This document shows positions 1-13,615 of a DNA stretch of 64,000 bases, one piece after another. Below the pieces are notes generated by a model. It did no database searches. It worked only from the letters and a program-made list of their open reading frames with translations, and had not been told where the DNA came from. This stretch comes from Centroberyx gerrardi (lineage: Eukaryota; Chordata; Actinopteri; Beryciformes; Berycidae), in assembly GCF_048128805.1 (NCBI RefSeq), contig NC_136003.1, positions 25,005,340 to 25,069,339 of the forward strand, in the 5' to 3' direction. Within the stretch, counting starts at the first letter, position 1; each line of letters opens with the position of its first letter. Both the position numbers and the translations under genes were made by a program.

Positions 1-3000
1 AAGTGTGATAAGGTCACTATAAACTAACGACTGAGTGCCACAGACACACTACAGATCTCTATAGGAATATACTGAGAATATATTACAGTGATTTCTAGTT
101 AGGGAGTGGGCTTTGAGTTGATGTATAGATAAAACAGATAGGGTTAACAAGGCTTTCATTTTTATTTTTATTTTTTTTTTGTTAAATTTTCATTTTCATT
201 ATTCTGCATAATTTCCCCCCTTCTAATCAGCCTATGCTTAAAGGTTTTAGGTCCGAATTGTGAAGCGCATCCAAGATGTGTAACCTGCCGGGTGCGCGCA
301 CTGTCAAAGACGCGTACGCGCAACATCCTATTCCACAGCTTCCCCCCTGCAAAGACGCGTCGCCAAGCTTTCAGTCAGAAAACCCCGCTGTCACTCAGCG
401 GGATCCTCACTGACCCAGTGTCAGACTTTGTGGCACATGGTGGAAAGACTTGTCGTGATAAATACGAGCGCGAGACGCCGCTGGATGTAGGCGGACCGGT
501 GATCAACAGATCGGCAACTCAACTATCCACTCTCCCGAAGATGAGCGACCCAAAGGACAATACCGGAGACAACTGGCACATGTGAGCGACTGACATATTT
601 ATCATTATAGGCTCGAGCGAGTCACAGAGATGTGGGCGAAATAGCTCTCGAGATTTGGTTGTGATCAGCCGATGCAACTGTTCCTGGCAGCGAAGTAGCT
701 TTAATGACAGCCCGTGCCAAAATGAGCGGACCATTGTCTCGCATCGCTGTAATGGAATGGGCCTGTAGGGATTTTGGCACCGGTTTTACGCAGCAGACAA
801 CATAGTTTAATCGACGTCCTCGACTGAAGACAGAATAGCCTATAGCTGACATGGACAAAGAATGCTTAATAACCCTCGTAGTGATGCTATGAGATAAAAA
901 CAACAACACACATCAGTAATACTCTGCTGGTTCCTCCGAGAAGTGGAGCAGATAATCAACGGCGGGATTCAAGTTTGGACCTCAATAAGTCCAAAGCGAC
1001 CTTTTTTTCTCTCACAAGGAACACCTTATATCTTAAAGCATCTTCACAGACTCGCATAGCGGTAAGGATTTGTCTATTAATTCCTATTACTGTAAGGTTA
1101 TCATCTATATCTGCTCTTCATGTGGCTAATTTCTACGCCTATATGGACGCCCTGGGAGTCATATACGCACCATTTGGCACAACACCATAACGCACACGAC
1201 GGTTGCATCCTCGTTCATTTCTTTTCTTTAATATGCATTTTTTTTTCTCCCGTTTATGCATGTTTTACACGTTGGCCCAAGACAAGCTGTGAGCAACAAG
1301 AGAGCAACTTCTCCATACAAACGTGATTTTGGGAAGCATCTGCGACCGGCGCGTCTAATTGGCATAAGCTGCTAATTTGCAGTCCATATGTCTGGCCATC
1401 AGTTGTAAAGCGTGTCACTGAATATTAGGCCTGTTTTAGGTTTTTAAGAGGTATTTTATTTTAACAGTGTTTTCAGACTGAGACACAGTGGCTCATAATC
1501 TTTTCTTTTCAAATAATTTCAGCAGCAGCGTGGTTTGGATGGGCGGTGCAGGGATTCTCCATTGGGCTTTGTTAAATCCTACAGGAGCTGTAAAAATGTG
1601 TGAAACCACATGGTACAGTGCAGACTTTCTTTTTGTGATTTAATTGCTAAACTCATATGAGCTTGGTGAATACATTTCACAAGTGCTATAATGTCAAAGT
1701 ATATTGCCTATATGCAATTTTTAGTTTTGATACCCAGTAGTTTTTAGTGGCTTGGTTAGTTTTTTTTATTGAATAATATACTGTATGTTACACAGGCTAG
1801 ACTTTAGGCTCATAGCATAACAACCTAAAGCTGAATTATGTGAATTTTAATGACAATAGGGTTAGGGTTAACTAGAGCTGATTGCAGCAGTATAGGCTGA
1901 TTATAATAAATCAAGTTTATCGCCGATTAAATCATTTACAGTACAAAAAGAAGACAAACATAGCATATGTCTAACCTTTACCATATATTCCAGGTGTAAA
2001 TAATGACTCAAATAAGAACAGATTCAAATAATTTCAATTATGTACCTTACACTGTATATACATTGTGTTGTGATACAAAAAGCAGCTTCAGGATCCTCAT
2101 CCTCATAGTGCTGGTGCCTTTACCCAACATTAGAGTTTAAACAGCCTCTCTTTCTACAACCCCCATCATACACACATATTCCCTAATTCAGTGATTATCA
2201 CACTGTGTCTCTAGGTGAAGTCAGTGTATCATGAGTCTGACACACTCCCACCACTCTGACTGGTTAACCTGGGGAACAGCTTGGCCCCAGCATTATAAAT
2301 GATAATGAGAAACCGTTCCATTGTGCTGCTTGCCTTTGAAATATGTCGGTTTCTGTGTGGGACATTTGTCAGTGCCACACCGGCTTTGACTCAAATATGT
2401 GCTACAGTAATGAGTCTCACCCCGGGCTTCAGCCTCGCTATACATGTAAAGTCTGTGATGGATTTGAGAAATTGCCAACTGGAAGAGCTTAGCGCCAGTG
2501 AATGATGCTTGCTTTCTGCAGAACATATGGACGTTATATGCATTTATTCGGAATTTATTCTTTGGTACGCTGCCAATGGAGACACATCTACCTCCATTTT
2601 CCCCTCATACAGTAATTCCCTCATCTATATTTTCATCCAGTGGATGTGGTTTTGGCACTCCACAGCCTTGCATACTGTAGATTTGATGAACATTTTCTAT
2701 ATGTGAAGGTATTTCTGGGAGGCAGTCCATCTCTGTCACCCCCCCTCCTACCTTGTTACCCCTCTGCCCCCCCACCCCCTCTCCCCCACTCACCCTCTCC
2801 AACACCATTACCGGTATTTCACTCCCATGTGGATTATAGATGGACTTACACCAATATGGGAGGAGGGGAAGTCAACCTCTGTGCACTCCAGCACTGAGAG
2901 AGGGATGAGGAGCAGATTCTGCGTGGCAGCAGGGAAATGCCCCATCACTTTAGTTATGATCATGACCAATGTGCTCCAATCCTTTTTTTATTTTAATTTT

Positions 3001-5990
3001 AAAACACACAGCATTCTCTGTGCTGTTACACCGCTGGTGAGAAAAATCATGTCACAGCAGGTAAAAGTGATGAATTGTGTATGGACGCTTATGAAATGAT
3101 CATAAGACGGCCCAGAAAAGTCTGAGAAATGTTACATAAAAGCAAATAGCCTCTTGCGTAGCAGGTAAGTCATTTTAAAACATATTACAAACAAATTATA
3201 TCATACAAATGTGCTGTGCTGTGCTGCTTTGGTGATCCCAAGAAATCAAAAAAAAAGGGGAGACCATCCAAGAATAGAAGCCCACAAATGTCTCATTAAT
3301 AAGAAGAGAGTGTCAACACTGACAAAGCAGGTATTCATCTATGTAGCAATTAAGTGTTTTAATATATCCAAGTTGCATAATAAAAGCATGAAATGTAGAA
3401 CACTTACTTAACTGAGGATCCTCTGAAATTCTAGGTGATAAAGAAGCGCCCAAGAAATGGCGATGGCATATAGCACAGATTCAAAATCTTAAACATATCT
3501 AGATATTAATTAAAAATAAATGTATGCCATAAAGGCACCTGGTTCCTGGTTCCTACATTTCCATCAGTCTAGGCCTGTTACACAGGAAATATTCAGTAGC
3601 CTATTGATTGTGGATGGGGAAAGACAATATATACAATAGACAATATGATACAATATTCTCATAATACTTAGGCTATCATACAGTAATACTCAATTCTTTT
3701 TGATTCATGATACACTAAGTATGGCAAATCAATACTGCCATTATATTCAAATGTTTCTCTTTCATTTTACTGCAGTAAAACTCTAAAATAATACCCATGA
3801 GGGTAGTAAAATGTAATCTTATATGTTGTAATAAGTTAGAAAATGAACTAATGAATGAATTATGAATTTGTAGATTAAATTGAATTGTTTTTTTAGACTT
3901 CCATGCATTCTTCAAGACGATTTCATAGAACGTCAAGGTGTAGTTTTACATAATATCATAACATGCAAATGGAAATAAAAAGCTAGTGCTTATCTGTACA
4001 AAACGGGGGAAAGTAGCTTATATTGTAATACTGTAATTTGTATTGTAAGTTTTGTTCCCCACCCCTAGTCGTTGTTACCTGACCAGCCAGAACAACATCA
4101 ACAGACTCAGCCACTCTGAACCAGATAATAATAGCCCAAGAACAGTTAGCTGCTCTGAAACAATGTCTAAACATCACATGAATATTACGTGTATCAAATT
4201 TCCTACCTTTGTGCTCTTATTTGGATGTTTTATGATAATCACTTGCTATGCAATCAGGCATTTACAATTATCATAATTGTTGCCTGGGATGTCTTGGGGG
4301 ATTTGTTTAAGTCAATTACATGCTTTATAGGCAACTATTTTGAATAATGAGCGTAATTCACTTGCTGTTTTTCCCCAATTTTCCCTCTTAGAATGTTTGA
4401 TGTTCAGCCAGTAAGCAACTAAATAAGCACAAAATTTTGAGCTTTCAGCCAAACACATCAAAAAATGCACCCTTTTGTATTTGAGGAGTGGGTGTTTTGT
4501 GGCATAACCGTCAATATATGATAGTAGAGTCTTAAAAAAAAAAAAGGTGTGGTGGATGGATTGAGAAAGGAGACGATGGGAGTTCCTTCCCAGCCGGGGA
4601 GTCACCGCCGCTGCATACCATTTCCTAACTGGCTTTGTGGGATATGAAATAGCAAGGTATTATGTCTGTATCTTGTTTAGCAGACGCAAGCACACATCAG
4701 CCTTAATCCTTGGAGTGCAGCACACAGAGGGAAAACTGTGACTTTATGCCTGCCAACTAGTCTGGATTCCCTCTGCCTGACGCTGTGTTCTCTGCTCTGT
4801 GTTTTTCTGGTTGCCAATTCATATAAACCACATTAAGTGACAGTAGAGGGAAGGTGCTTCTGCTCTCAATGTAATTACCGGGTGATTATAATTGTTAGAG
4901 GTCATTATATGGTAAATGGTAGATAGAGGGCGTGGTTCATGTGTTTTCTTTGTTGGGATACACTCTTTTTTTCCAGAGTGTATGTCTTCTCCGGCCTTAA
5001 TTAAAGTGTGACTTTCGGTTATACAGTAAATTTGGATGTAATTTATGGATTTGGCGGATCTGGTTGAACTGTTTCTGGAATGAGCGCATGTTCATTTTCT
5101 CGGAGAATAGCCGCAACTTGTAGATTGGATGGATATCGTGAAATTTGTCCCCTGTAATGTTGAAAGTATGAAAGCAATTGGGTGAGGTTACTGAGACGTG
5201 TCGGTGTTTTTGGAGTATAATTAAGATTACAGCTGGATTATAATTAGATTTTAATTGAATCTTGAAGTTATGTGCTCCACCGTTTGTTTAGTATGGCGCT
5301 GCTAATGACAGAGATTTTGACCTTCACGTATTTCCCTAATGCAATCAGTTCATATGCTACTGATGAATCCATTATACAGATTTAAGACTGCACATGTAGA
5401 GTTCATCTGAGCACGCTTGTGTCCAAAATGCCTGATCTTTGTGCGGTGGTGGTGGTGGTGGTGGGGGGGGGACTCCAAACGTTAGACAACGTAGTGATGA
5501 GCAGAGGAGGATTGTGTCCCGCTCTCCGTGACTCAGGATGACTGCTGAGGAAAACGAGCCCCGCAGTCGGCCCTGACCCCTCGCGAAGCCGGGACGTTTC
5601 CAGTCGGCGGTCCACGTGTAGCTGTGACGCCGAGCCTGTTACTTCAGAAGAGCAAAGACAAATGGCTGATGTCTTCTAACAAAGGGAATCCTTACCACCG
5701 TGATTCATGTCATCCAAAAATACTGTTGCAGCAAATGAAGTGTAGTGGTGCAGCACACGCACGCACATTGTAAGGGCTGTAGTTTAATTTTATAATACTG
5801 GACTGGAGACTCTGCTGGAAACATGCCATACTCACTCAGTTTAACTCAAACCATGTCTAACACAAAATAGTCTTATTTTATCTCTGCAATACTGTATTCG
5901 TTCACACAACAATACATCTTTTTTTTACATTTACCATGAAATAAGTTTATCTGGATGAATCTGATACTGTGAAAAAGAACATCCCTGCCG
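1..5990. other. Gene-free stretch, mostly unique non-coding DNA
   Basis: No open reading frame here looks like a real exon: all are short, composition-driven and lack recognisable domains. Visible structure is limited to an AT-rich background, a CpG-dense patch at about 280-560, a C-rich tract at about 2737-2805 and a short GGT/G run at about 5443-5470. I see no RNA gene and no transposon with definable ends. Confidence 0.6.
280..560. promoter_or_regulatory. CpG-dense patch (possible CpG-island remnant)
   Basis: Within roughly 280 bases there are many CpG dinucleotides, including GCGCGC, two ACGCGT (MluI-type) sites and GAGCGCGAGACGCCG, in an otherwise CpG-poor, AT-rich surrounding. This is the kind of composition found at vertebrate promoters, but no TATA box, start site or first coding exon can be tied to it. 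It could equally be an exon of a gene lying mostly to the left of the window. Confidence 0.3.
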
Positions 5991-5992
5991 TA

Positions 5993-5994
<2 letters not shown>

Positions 5995-6034
<40 letters not shown>
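5995..6034. repeat. (TG)n(AG)n microsatellite
   Basis: About 16 TG units are followed directly by AG units, a compound dinucleotide repeat. Confidence 0.95.
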
Positions 6035-6035
<1 letters not shown>

Positions 6036-6228
6036 CACAGAGAGTAAGAGAAAGAGAGGAACAGACAGACAGAGAGAATCCCACTGAGTGTGTATGAAAT
6101 CAGATGTCAAATTCACCTAGTCTATAGTCATGAAGAGATAAGGGCAGTCTAGCAAAATGAAAACAGTCGTGAGGCTCCTTCCCACTGGGAATGTCACTAG
6201 GATCAGCTCAGACGTATGTACTGTACAG

Positions 6229-6261
<33 letters not shown>

Positions 6262-6268
6262 CACGCAC
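6229..6268. repeat. (CA)n microsatellite, interrupted by CG
   Basis: A CA repeat with two interspersed GCAC steps. Confidence 0.93.
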
Positions 6269-6544
6269 AGATTCACTGGCCCCATGTACATGTTTACACT
6301 CCATTCACTGCTGAACATACATATTCAAAGTGATATCTTGGACTCACGAATCGGTGCTGACACATTTACATACGAGCGTGGATGTTATGGCACAGGCTGT
6401 GATTCAGAGTGACGGGTCTTATGCCGCTTCCCTCGGGTCACCGGGTGGGCGGAGCCACGGAACGACAGTGAGAAGAAGGAGGACTGTGGGCAGAGGGAGG
6501 CCTTTCATTCACCATCAATCTCTAATGACAGAGACTAACATGCA

Positions 6545-6580
6545 CCTCTCTCTCTCTCTCTCTCTCTGTGTCTCTCTCTC
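6545..6580. repeat. (CT)n microsatellite
   Basis: A near-perfect CT repeat with a single TGTG interruption. Confidence 0.93.
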
Positions 6581-6738
6581 ACTCTGTTTCTCTCACACAA
6601 GGGGTTTTGTCTGGCATTGGAGAGATAACATTTGGGCTGACTGTACACCCAGTTGTACTCATATCTGTTGTTTCTCTTTAATTTATGGTCGCTGTGGTGT
6701 GTCTCAGGCTGTCAAAGTAAGTTAAGCATTATCCCAGC

Positions 6739-7186
6739 TAGGGTTAGACCGATATATCAGTTTGCCAATGTAGCGGGTCGATATTGGGCCTTTATTAACT
6801 ATCAGATATCAGTCAGCCATGTTGTAAACTTCCAGTATGGATGGAGGTTCCTGACCACAGCTACATAAAAACAGGTCTTTACAACCTGCAATGAAATTTG
6901 ATTTCCTTTGCACATTTTGTTTATTAGTTTTTCATTTAAAGGCCTAATGTACGCCATAGTCTGAATAGGCGGGGGGCGTTTTAGTTGTTTAGATGTTTCA
7001 CGAGTTTCAGTGTCACATGATGGTCTAAATGTTGTTTTAGAGGCTTTTCCACCTTGACAAGAATCAAGTTCTGGGGGAAACACTGAATACCTGTCTTATT
7101 TTTTTTGGATGTTTTTGACATGAAAATGGTCAAATTTAAACATGCTTTCAAAAATTCATATCAGTCTAACCTTAATCCTAACTGTT
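6739..7186. mobile_element. Possible non-autonomous DNA transposon with imperfect inverted ends
   Basis: The left side begins AGGGTTAGACCGATATATC. About 430 bases later the complement of the right side reads AGGTTAGACTGATATGAAT, so the two edges form an imperfect inverted repeat. The interior has no coding capacity. I could not find a convincing target-site duplication, so the exact ends and the superfamily (hAT-like is possible) are uncertain. Confidence 0.4.
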
Positions 7187-7203
7187 AAGGGTTTTCACAA
7201 GCA

Positions 7204-7243
7204 TACACACACAGAGAGACACACACACACACACACACACACA
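7204..7243. repeat. (CA)n microsatellite with a GAGA interruption
   Basis: A CA dinucleotide run split by AGAGAG. Confidence 0.93.
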
Positions 7244-7429
7244 AACCCACAGTGTTAGACACATGAAGTCCTGTGAAACATTATCAATATAGGTGCAGTC
7301 AAAGAGGATGCAGAGATCTCAGTAAACACACACATTATCAGAACGCACACTCACACACACACAGAGCGATCACCAGAGCGCCGCTGATACTGTAGAGAGC
7401 GTGTTAGACTCCATAAGGGGATCTGTGCC

Positions 7430-7640
7430 ACAGCGCTGCACATGGCGGAAGACATGCGCCGATCCGTCCGAGAGCGCTCACGCCCGATTGGCCGAGCCGG
7501 GGCGGCGGCGGCCGGGCGACGTCCCCCTCGCTCTCCGTCACCGGGAGAGCTGAACGGAACAGCCAGGTTCAGAGGCCGCGGCAGACACCCTGTCACCGCC
7601 TCGCCGCCACACTGCACCACACTGAGACGAGGACACACAC
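7430..7640. promoter_or_regulatory. CpG-rich promoter-like segment
   Basis: This is the most CpG-dense segment of the left half of the window. It contains a GGGGCGGCGGCGGCC core, GACGT and repeated CCG/CGG steps, plus an inverted CCAAT box (ATTGG at 7487-7491). Such composition is typical of unmethylated vertebrate promoters and first exons. The nearest downstream plus-strand gene is gjc1, whose coding exon has a good splice acceptor upstream of its ATG and therefore needs at least one upstream non-coding exon; whether that exon starts here, 30 kb away, is only a guess. An alternative is the promoter of an unannotated non-coding transcript on either strand. Confidence 0.45.
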
Positions 7641-7902
7641 ACTCACACACACACAGAGAGGCTGAAACATGAGGGAAGCTGGACCACAGTGGAGAGAGGA
7701 GTTTGGGTGGATTTGGACTTCATTGCGTGAGGTTGGATATGAAAGTCTGGAAACGAGACGGGGTGTAGCATTCCTGTTGCCCGCGTAGTAATGATTCATC
7801 ATAACAATAACCAAATGCACATATTACTCCCATTTCGTCAGTGCTGTGTCAGCTATTACAGGCCAGTATGAAAATACTCCCCCCCCCCCACCACCACCAC
7901 AA

Positions 7903-7942
7903 CCACACACACATGCACACACACACACACACACACACACAC
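7903..7942. repeat. (CA)n microsatellite preceded by poly-C/(CCA)n
   Basis: A C run and CCA steps lead into roughly 16 CA units. Confidence 0.93.
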
Positions 7943-8032
7943 TTTGCCACACTCCAAAAGGTGATGATCTCTATCACTGGGTCACAGAGCTAATTATTTA
8001 GCTCATGGATAAAGGTACTGAAAATGGTTCTT

Positions 8033-8312
8033 TGGAGTGACGGGGAGATGCCATAGAAGAACCTTTCTGACCGAGGTTCTTTAAAGAATCGTTTCTGCAC
8101 TCCTTTGCTTAGACATCTGCATTGTGTTTTTGTTTATCTGCCCTTGTATAGCCTCATTTGCAATTGCACAATATATACCATGGTGGGGTTTGCTTATTTT
8201 CCACATTAATGCCATCACCCACCATCCAATAACTATGAATTAATATAAAAGGTTCTTGAAAGGTTCTTTGTGGAACCAAAAATTGTTCTTCTATGGCATC
8301 ACTCCTATATAC
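8033..8312. mobile_element. Short inverted-repeat (MITE-like) element
   Basis: GGAGTGA followed by ATGCCATAGAAGAAC near 8035-8065 reappears inverted near 8285-8310 (GTTCTTCTATGGCATCACTCC). Inside each arm are runs of GGTTCTTT/AAAGAACC, giving a nested, hairpin-prone structure. There is no coding sequence. The layout matches small non-autonomous DNA elements common in fish genomes; no clear target-site duplication was found, so the superfamily is not assigned. Confidence 0.5.
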
Positions 8313-8899
8313 TATATACAGTATATACTGATTAAGTAAATATAACAGAAGCTGGAGGGCATGGTGTTTATATTTGGTCAAGCTATTAATCAGAAGACCG
8401 TGTTCATTTTTTTACTGGCACCTTTGCAAATTTAAACCCTGAATCCTGTTAATATGTAAAAGCCCAGCAGCTTAGTCTGTTTCTTGAATTGCATGTAATA
8501 TTATATCTGTGTTTTGAAGCAAATATTACGGACAGAAACTGTTTATGTCTGTTCTAGTCTAAACCAGAGGAGTGGTGGCCCATTCAGTGTCAAAGAACAT
8601 CATTTTGGTCAATTGAGCATCTATAAGGGGTTTCACAGACAAGCTGGCGCAGAGTTATTTTTAGCCTCTATTGCATATACAAAATGTTCCTCCAGACGCT
8701 AAGATGCTTTGGGGTCATGCTCAGTGTTTATACAGTCTCCTATGGAAACGTCATAACTGATATTAGACCTAACTTGAGCTTACAGGCAAACATAGTCATA
8801 GACTTACTCTAAATGGACTAAGGAATCTAGAGATTGTTCTGCAAATGTTCACAAATACATATTGAGTATATTTTTGAGCTCACCTGTTGTCTGTCCATC

Positions 8900-9250
8900 T
8901 TTCGCACACAATATCTTGGACGCCACTGATTGGATTTTCACGAAATTTAAGGAAATTATGTGTCTCATTGCTCTATTCTGGGATTTTAATTGATTGGCCT
9001 AAGGGGGGCGCTGCAATGTTTGTTTACTTGTTGGGTTTTGCCAAAAACTTTCGCTCATCCATGGGTCACGCACAATATGTCTGACATCACAGATTATTTT
9101 TTTTGATCTGATTTTGACAAAATTTGCATCTCACCGCTGCATTCCAGCGTTCAAAATTACACTGATTGGCCAAAGGAGGAACTATAATTGCAGCTCAAAA
9201 CAAGGTGACGTATTTGTTACTGATTGGCCCAAAAATGGACTTCATCATTC
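8900..9250. repeat. Degenerate tandem repeat, unit about 170 bp
   Basis: Two adjacent stretches share an ordered series of words: CGCACA-AATAT, then GATT..ATTTTxACxAAATTT, then TCTCAxxGCTxxATTC, then AxTGATTGGCC(T/A)AAGG. They start at about 8904 and 9070. A third partial unit (CTGATTGGCCCAAAAATGG) lies at 9220-9239. The similarity is diverged, so the repeat is old. Confidence 0.5.
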
Positions 9251-12200
9251 ATGGGGGACAACATGTTTACTGTTGCCTTGTTTTATTTTGCTCCTAATTC
9301 AGTTAGCTAAATTGTTAAACATAGAAGTTTAATACACATTTATTAGCAGTGGATTGAGGAAAGTTCTGAATCTTTTCACTAAAACATAAAATGTAAAAAT
9401 AATGTTGACTAGTCTATGACATTACCAGCATTACACTTAATTTCATATAGAGCATTTCTGCACATAATGTCTTCCTCTCCAGTGGTTTCAACCCGGTGTC
9501 CTTAGGACCAAATCAGATGACGTCACACCAGCACATACAACTTGATACAACTTGTCAGCTTGCTATAAGCTCCATATATTTTTGAGGCGACAAAACATCA
9601 AAGCAGCATGCATTTTCTTTTTTTTTTCTTTTTTTCATTTCTGTTACATCACCAGCATGTGATGTGTCTCCCAGGACAGTCCTGTCCTGTCCTGTCCTTT
9701 CCTCTCTGTCTCTTCTCCCAGAGTCATGTTTAAACAAAGTAACATTCATACATGAGTGGGCTTCCACGGCCACAAGGCCTCAGGATTATCTGAGCCACAG
9801 CCCACCATGGTGTGATGGGTAGGAAAAAGCCCAAAGGCGCGCACAGATGCTCTCGTGCTACTAGTCTAGCCTCGATGATAGCCTGGCAGCTAACACTTTG
9901 AGACTTCATGTCTACAACAAAAAAAAAGGAAAGGAAAAAAAGATTCACTTGACAGAAGTGCTTAAGGCCGAACTTTAAATAGCTCTGGGTTTTTTCTTAC
10001 AATGTTTATTAATGATTTGGTCCTCTGCTGCACGGGAGTCAGGAGGGGGAAACTGAGCCTCTCTCCCAAACAAGCCTAAAGACAGATCGTTTACATAAAG
10101 ATTAACTTTGATGAGGAACGTGTTTGTTCCGAGAATGATAATGACTTAGTGATTGTATGCGCGGGCCGTAGGGGAGAGCAGCGCTCCTTGGCTGGCACAG
10201 TGTGATCATGTCTGGATCTCATCACCGCTCCTGTCTCCAGCTTGGCATGGGAGCGCAGCAGCAGCAGTCGTAACCCCTCAGCCTCATCCGCTGCCTCTGC
10301 TCACCTCTCCGTCCGTCCCTCAAGGCAGCGACACACACTCTCCCCCCCGGGGTCAGCGGACCTGTCCCATGCACTAAGCGTGACGATTTGTGCGTATTCA
10401 TTTCAGCACATATTCGTATACACCTTGCCTTTATGTGCAAGGCAGCTTCAGGTCAACACTTAAGACACATCTGTATGTAGAAGACAAAACAAAGGGACTC
10501 TAAACTACATAATGATTTTTCCATCTTACTGTTTAATGCTGTTATCCCTCAGCACTTCCTTTTGGCTCTAAAAGAAGCCGTACATCGCCCAAGAGAAAAT
10601 GAGAGACTTTGCCCTCTCTGTCCCTTGGTGTGGGCAAATGTAAGCGCAGCACTGTGTGGTCTTGAACGTGACGCAGGAGCGAGAGTAAACACGATGATCA
10701 TTAGGTTGGTGTATACGTTAGGCGCCTTGGCAGCGAGGCGGCCCGAGGCGTTTTCTTCTGGCAACAATGGATTTATCGAGTTCATACTCTCAGCTTAGAG
10801 AAACTGTGGTTCATGTCTCGAGGCAATACTTAAACAGACCCAGCTTTATTTATTTAATTTTTTTTTTTTTTGTATGTGACAGGGGCTGTGGTTACATTTT
10901 AATGTGATTTTTCCTAAAGATCAGATTTTATGTGATCACTTCGCTGTACGTTCACACTTGGCCTGAAAATAGCTCTTGCTGTGGCTGTACTTATTTAAAT
11001 CTGTCTCAGCATTATTTTTCCCTCTGTCCCTCTCCTTCTCTTTACATTGTTTTTATATTCATTCTGGCTGGATTGCCTCCAGACTACGTTGATCACATTG
11101 CGAGTCGAACCGCTTCCATATCTCTTCTTTTAGATCCAATATCAATGTGAGCAAAATCCAATTTTTGTGCTTCCAGACCTGTCAGTTAATGCGGCAAAGC
11201 GTGATTGGATGATTAAAGTTGCATTGAAACAAGTGTTGCCATAGCCAAGAACAAATTGCTCGATTCTGAAAGAGCTCTTTTTACTCTGCAGCCATTCAGT
11301 ATAGCTCTTTCTCTTCTCCTCTATCCCTCCTACTGCGTTCTTCCTCTCCTCTGCATCCTTCTAGTGTTTTGTGGGAAATCTGATTGCTCAGTGCCATTCA
11401 CATTTACTCACCATCTGCTGAATTTGGCTCCTATTGTGAATTCAATCTTAACGTTGGCAGCTGTGCATTGCCTTGCTTTGCCCATTGCTTTGTGTCTCCA
11501 TTTCATCTTTTCCTTTTCTCCGGCGTGTTATGATCCCTAAACACCGAACAAAACACCAGTCAACTCCGTGACACTCCATGGCAACTCGCAGGGGAGACAC
11601 TTACACAAACAACGAAACAGAAGGAGCCCGGACATGTTGCTGAAAGAAACCAGCAAAGAGCAGCAAACAAGGAGAGCAATTAGAAGACAAATTCTGGGAA
11701 TTAGTGGGGCTACATGAAATGAGGGATTAATACTGGAAATCTACGGTAGCAGTTGATAAATCAGGTGTGAAATTGTCTGCTCTACAAACAGTGCAATCAT
11801 TTGAATAGCAACAAAATGGTTTTCACTCAGTGGTTCAGCTAGCTAATTGATATTCATAAAGTACTTTAAGATTTTACACTTTGATGTTTTTCCATGGTAT
11901 GCCCATAGACTCATTCGTCTCAACTAGGACTCTCTTCCTATAGAGATAATGCTGTCCACAGGAAATAAAAAGAATAGATGTGGATGTGGGATATGTAGCA
12001 ACCACTGACAATACCATCTTCAGTTTAATTATCTTGTCCGTTAGTTTCACACTGAATGTCTCAAGAAACTAAAATGGCTTGCTTGAAAGAGCCCAGATGC
12101 CCACTAGATTTGTCCAAAGGGATGAACTTAAATCCCTAATGAGACTTGTGCAGAACTGAGAAATGGGAAAGAAAAAACTCCCATGGAGTTTATGGAAATC

Positions 12201-13084
12201 ATCTTGAATAATAGCTAAACAATGTGCTTGCTAAGCAACCCATAAATAACCGTAAAAGTGGTAAATGCAATGCAGCGTGTGTTCCTCGGACAGTTTACAA
12301 CAGCTTCCAACGTGATGAGCCACTCAGAACTGAGAAATATGGTTTTTATAAATGGAGGGTAAGGGTTAGTGTTACTGCTGCCGCCCACACAGGATGCCGG
12401 TAGCTATTTATCTCTCCTAGTTATCAGTTGCCTCTTCGCTCTCAACTATTTATCTGTTAATAGTGACCTGACTGCCGCTGTCTGGTGGCCCTTTCTGTGT
12501 GGCGTTATAATGGATTTAGCCTGAACTCTGTGTCAACTCTGTGTCTAAGTCTTGTCGTCTGATAAACCTTGGCCCTTCCTGCAGCCGGGGTCTTTGATCA
12601 GCCTCCCAGTCTCCTTAAGGCGAGCAGTGACAGTGCAATGACAGTGTCCATGGTCAGATGGGAGTGGATGATGGGTGATGAATGCTATGTACTGAGAAGG
12701 ACTTACTGCCTGGGTATTAAAATATAATAGCTTGGGTGATCCTTGTCCTCCTGCCATTCATGCACCAGTCATGGCCAGATATAAATATGAATAACGTCCG
12801 CTGGATTTGTCAGTAGAAACAGGGACAGGGTCAGCGCCTGGCGGAACACCAGGACGTTTGAATCTCTCGAAGCAAGAGTCACGAAATGGAAAATGGAGGG
12901 ATTCAGGATATCTTGAGATGCTGAACCCTTCAAAAGAGAATTTCACCCTTGGGGGGGGATGAACAAAGTATATCAAATCAAAAAAGGAAAAATGTTGCAA
13001 TGTAAATTTTGAGAGGAGAGAGCACAAAGATGTGATGTCATATGATACAGGCCCACAGAGGGCTATCCTCCCCAGGTTTTCATG

Positions 13085-13615
13085 CTTTACAAACCTTTAC
13101 ATGCATGTTCTGTTCGTAACCCGGTTACTGCATCCTTGTTTTGGCTCGATGCATGTAAACGTTTTAACTGGTTTAGACAGGTAAGCTCATACTCTGATAT
13201 TGAGAAACATAGTTAAGATGCCTGGCTTACTCTAATATTAAATGGGTTACTGTGGCATGAAAAAATCTTACTTCTTTCACTTTCGGTTTTTCCCATCTCA
13301 GACTCCCACAAGCGTATTGGTACATGTCAACAAAAAACATTGCGGATTGCTAATAGGATCATTTCTTTCCCATGTATTAGAAGTAACCTACTACTGCCCA
13401 GTCCAATAGGGAGGGGGGAGCTGGCAGCAGACTGCTCTATCTGTAGGCAGGTCAGTGCAGGTGGACAGGGATATTCTGTTAACTGGTTTATTCATGGCAA
13501 CAGAGAGACTCAATCGTAGGTATCAGAGGTTCATGTAAACAGCTTAACCCAAATAAGACCTTAACCAGAACATGGTCAATAACTGGGTCGGGTTACTCTA
13601 TGCATGTGAACAATC
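13085..13615. repeat. Imperfect inverted-repeat region built on CATGTAAAC words
   Basis: The left edge contains TTTACATGCATG and AACCCGGTTACT; the right edge, read in reverse, contains TTCACATGCATAGAGTAACCCG. Words such as CATGTAAAC, GGGTTACT and AACTGG recur between them in both orientations. This resembles a decayed non-autonomous DNA transposon, but no ends or target duplication can be defined. Confidence 0.3.
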
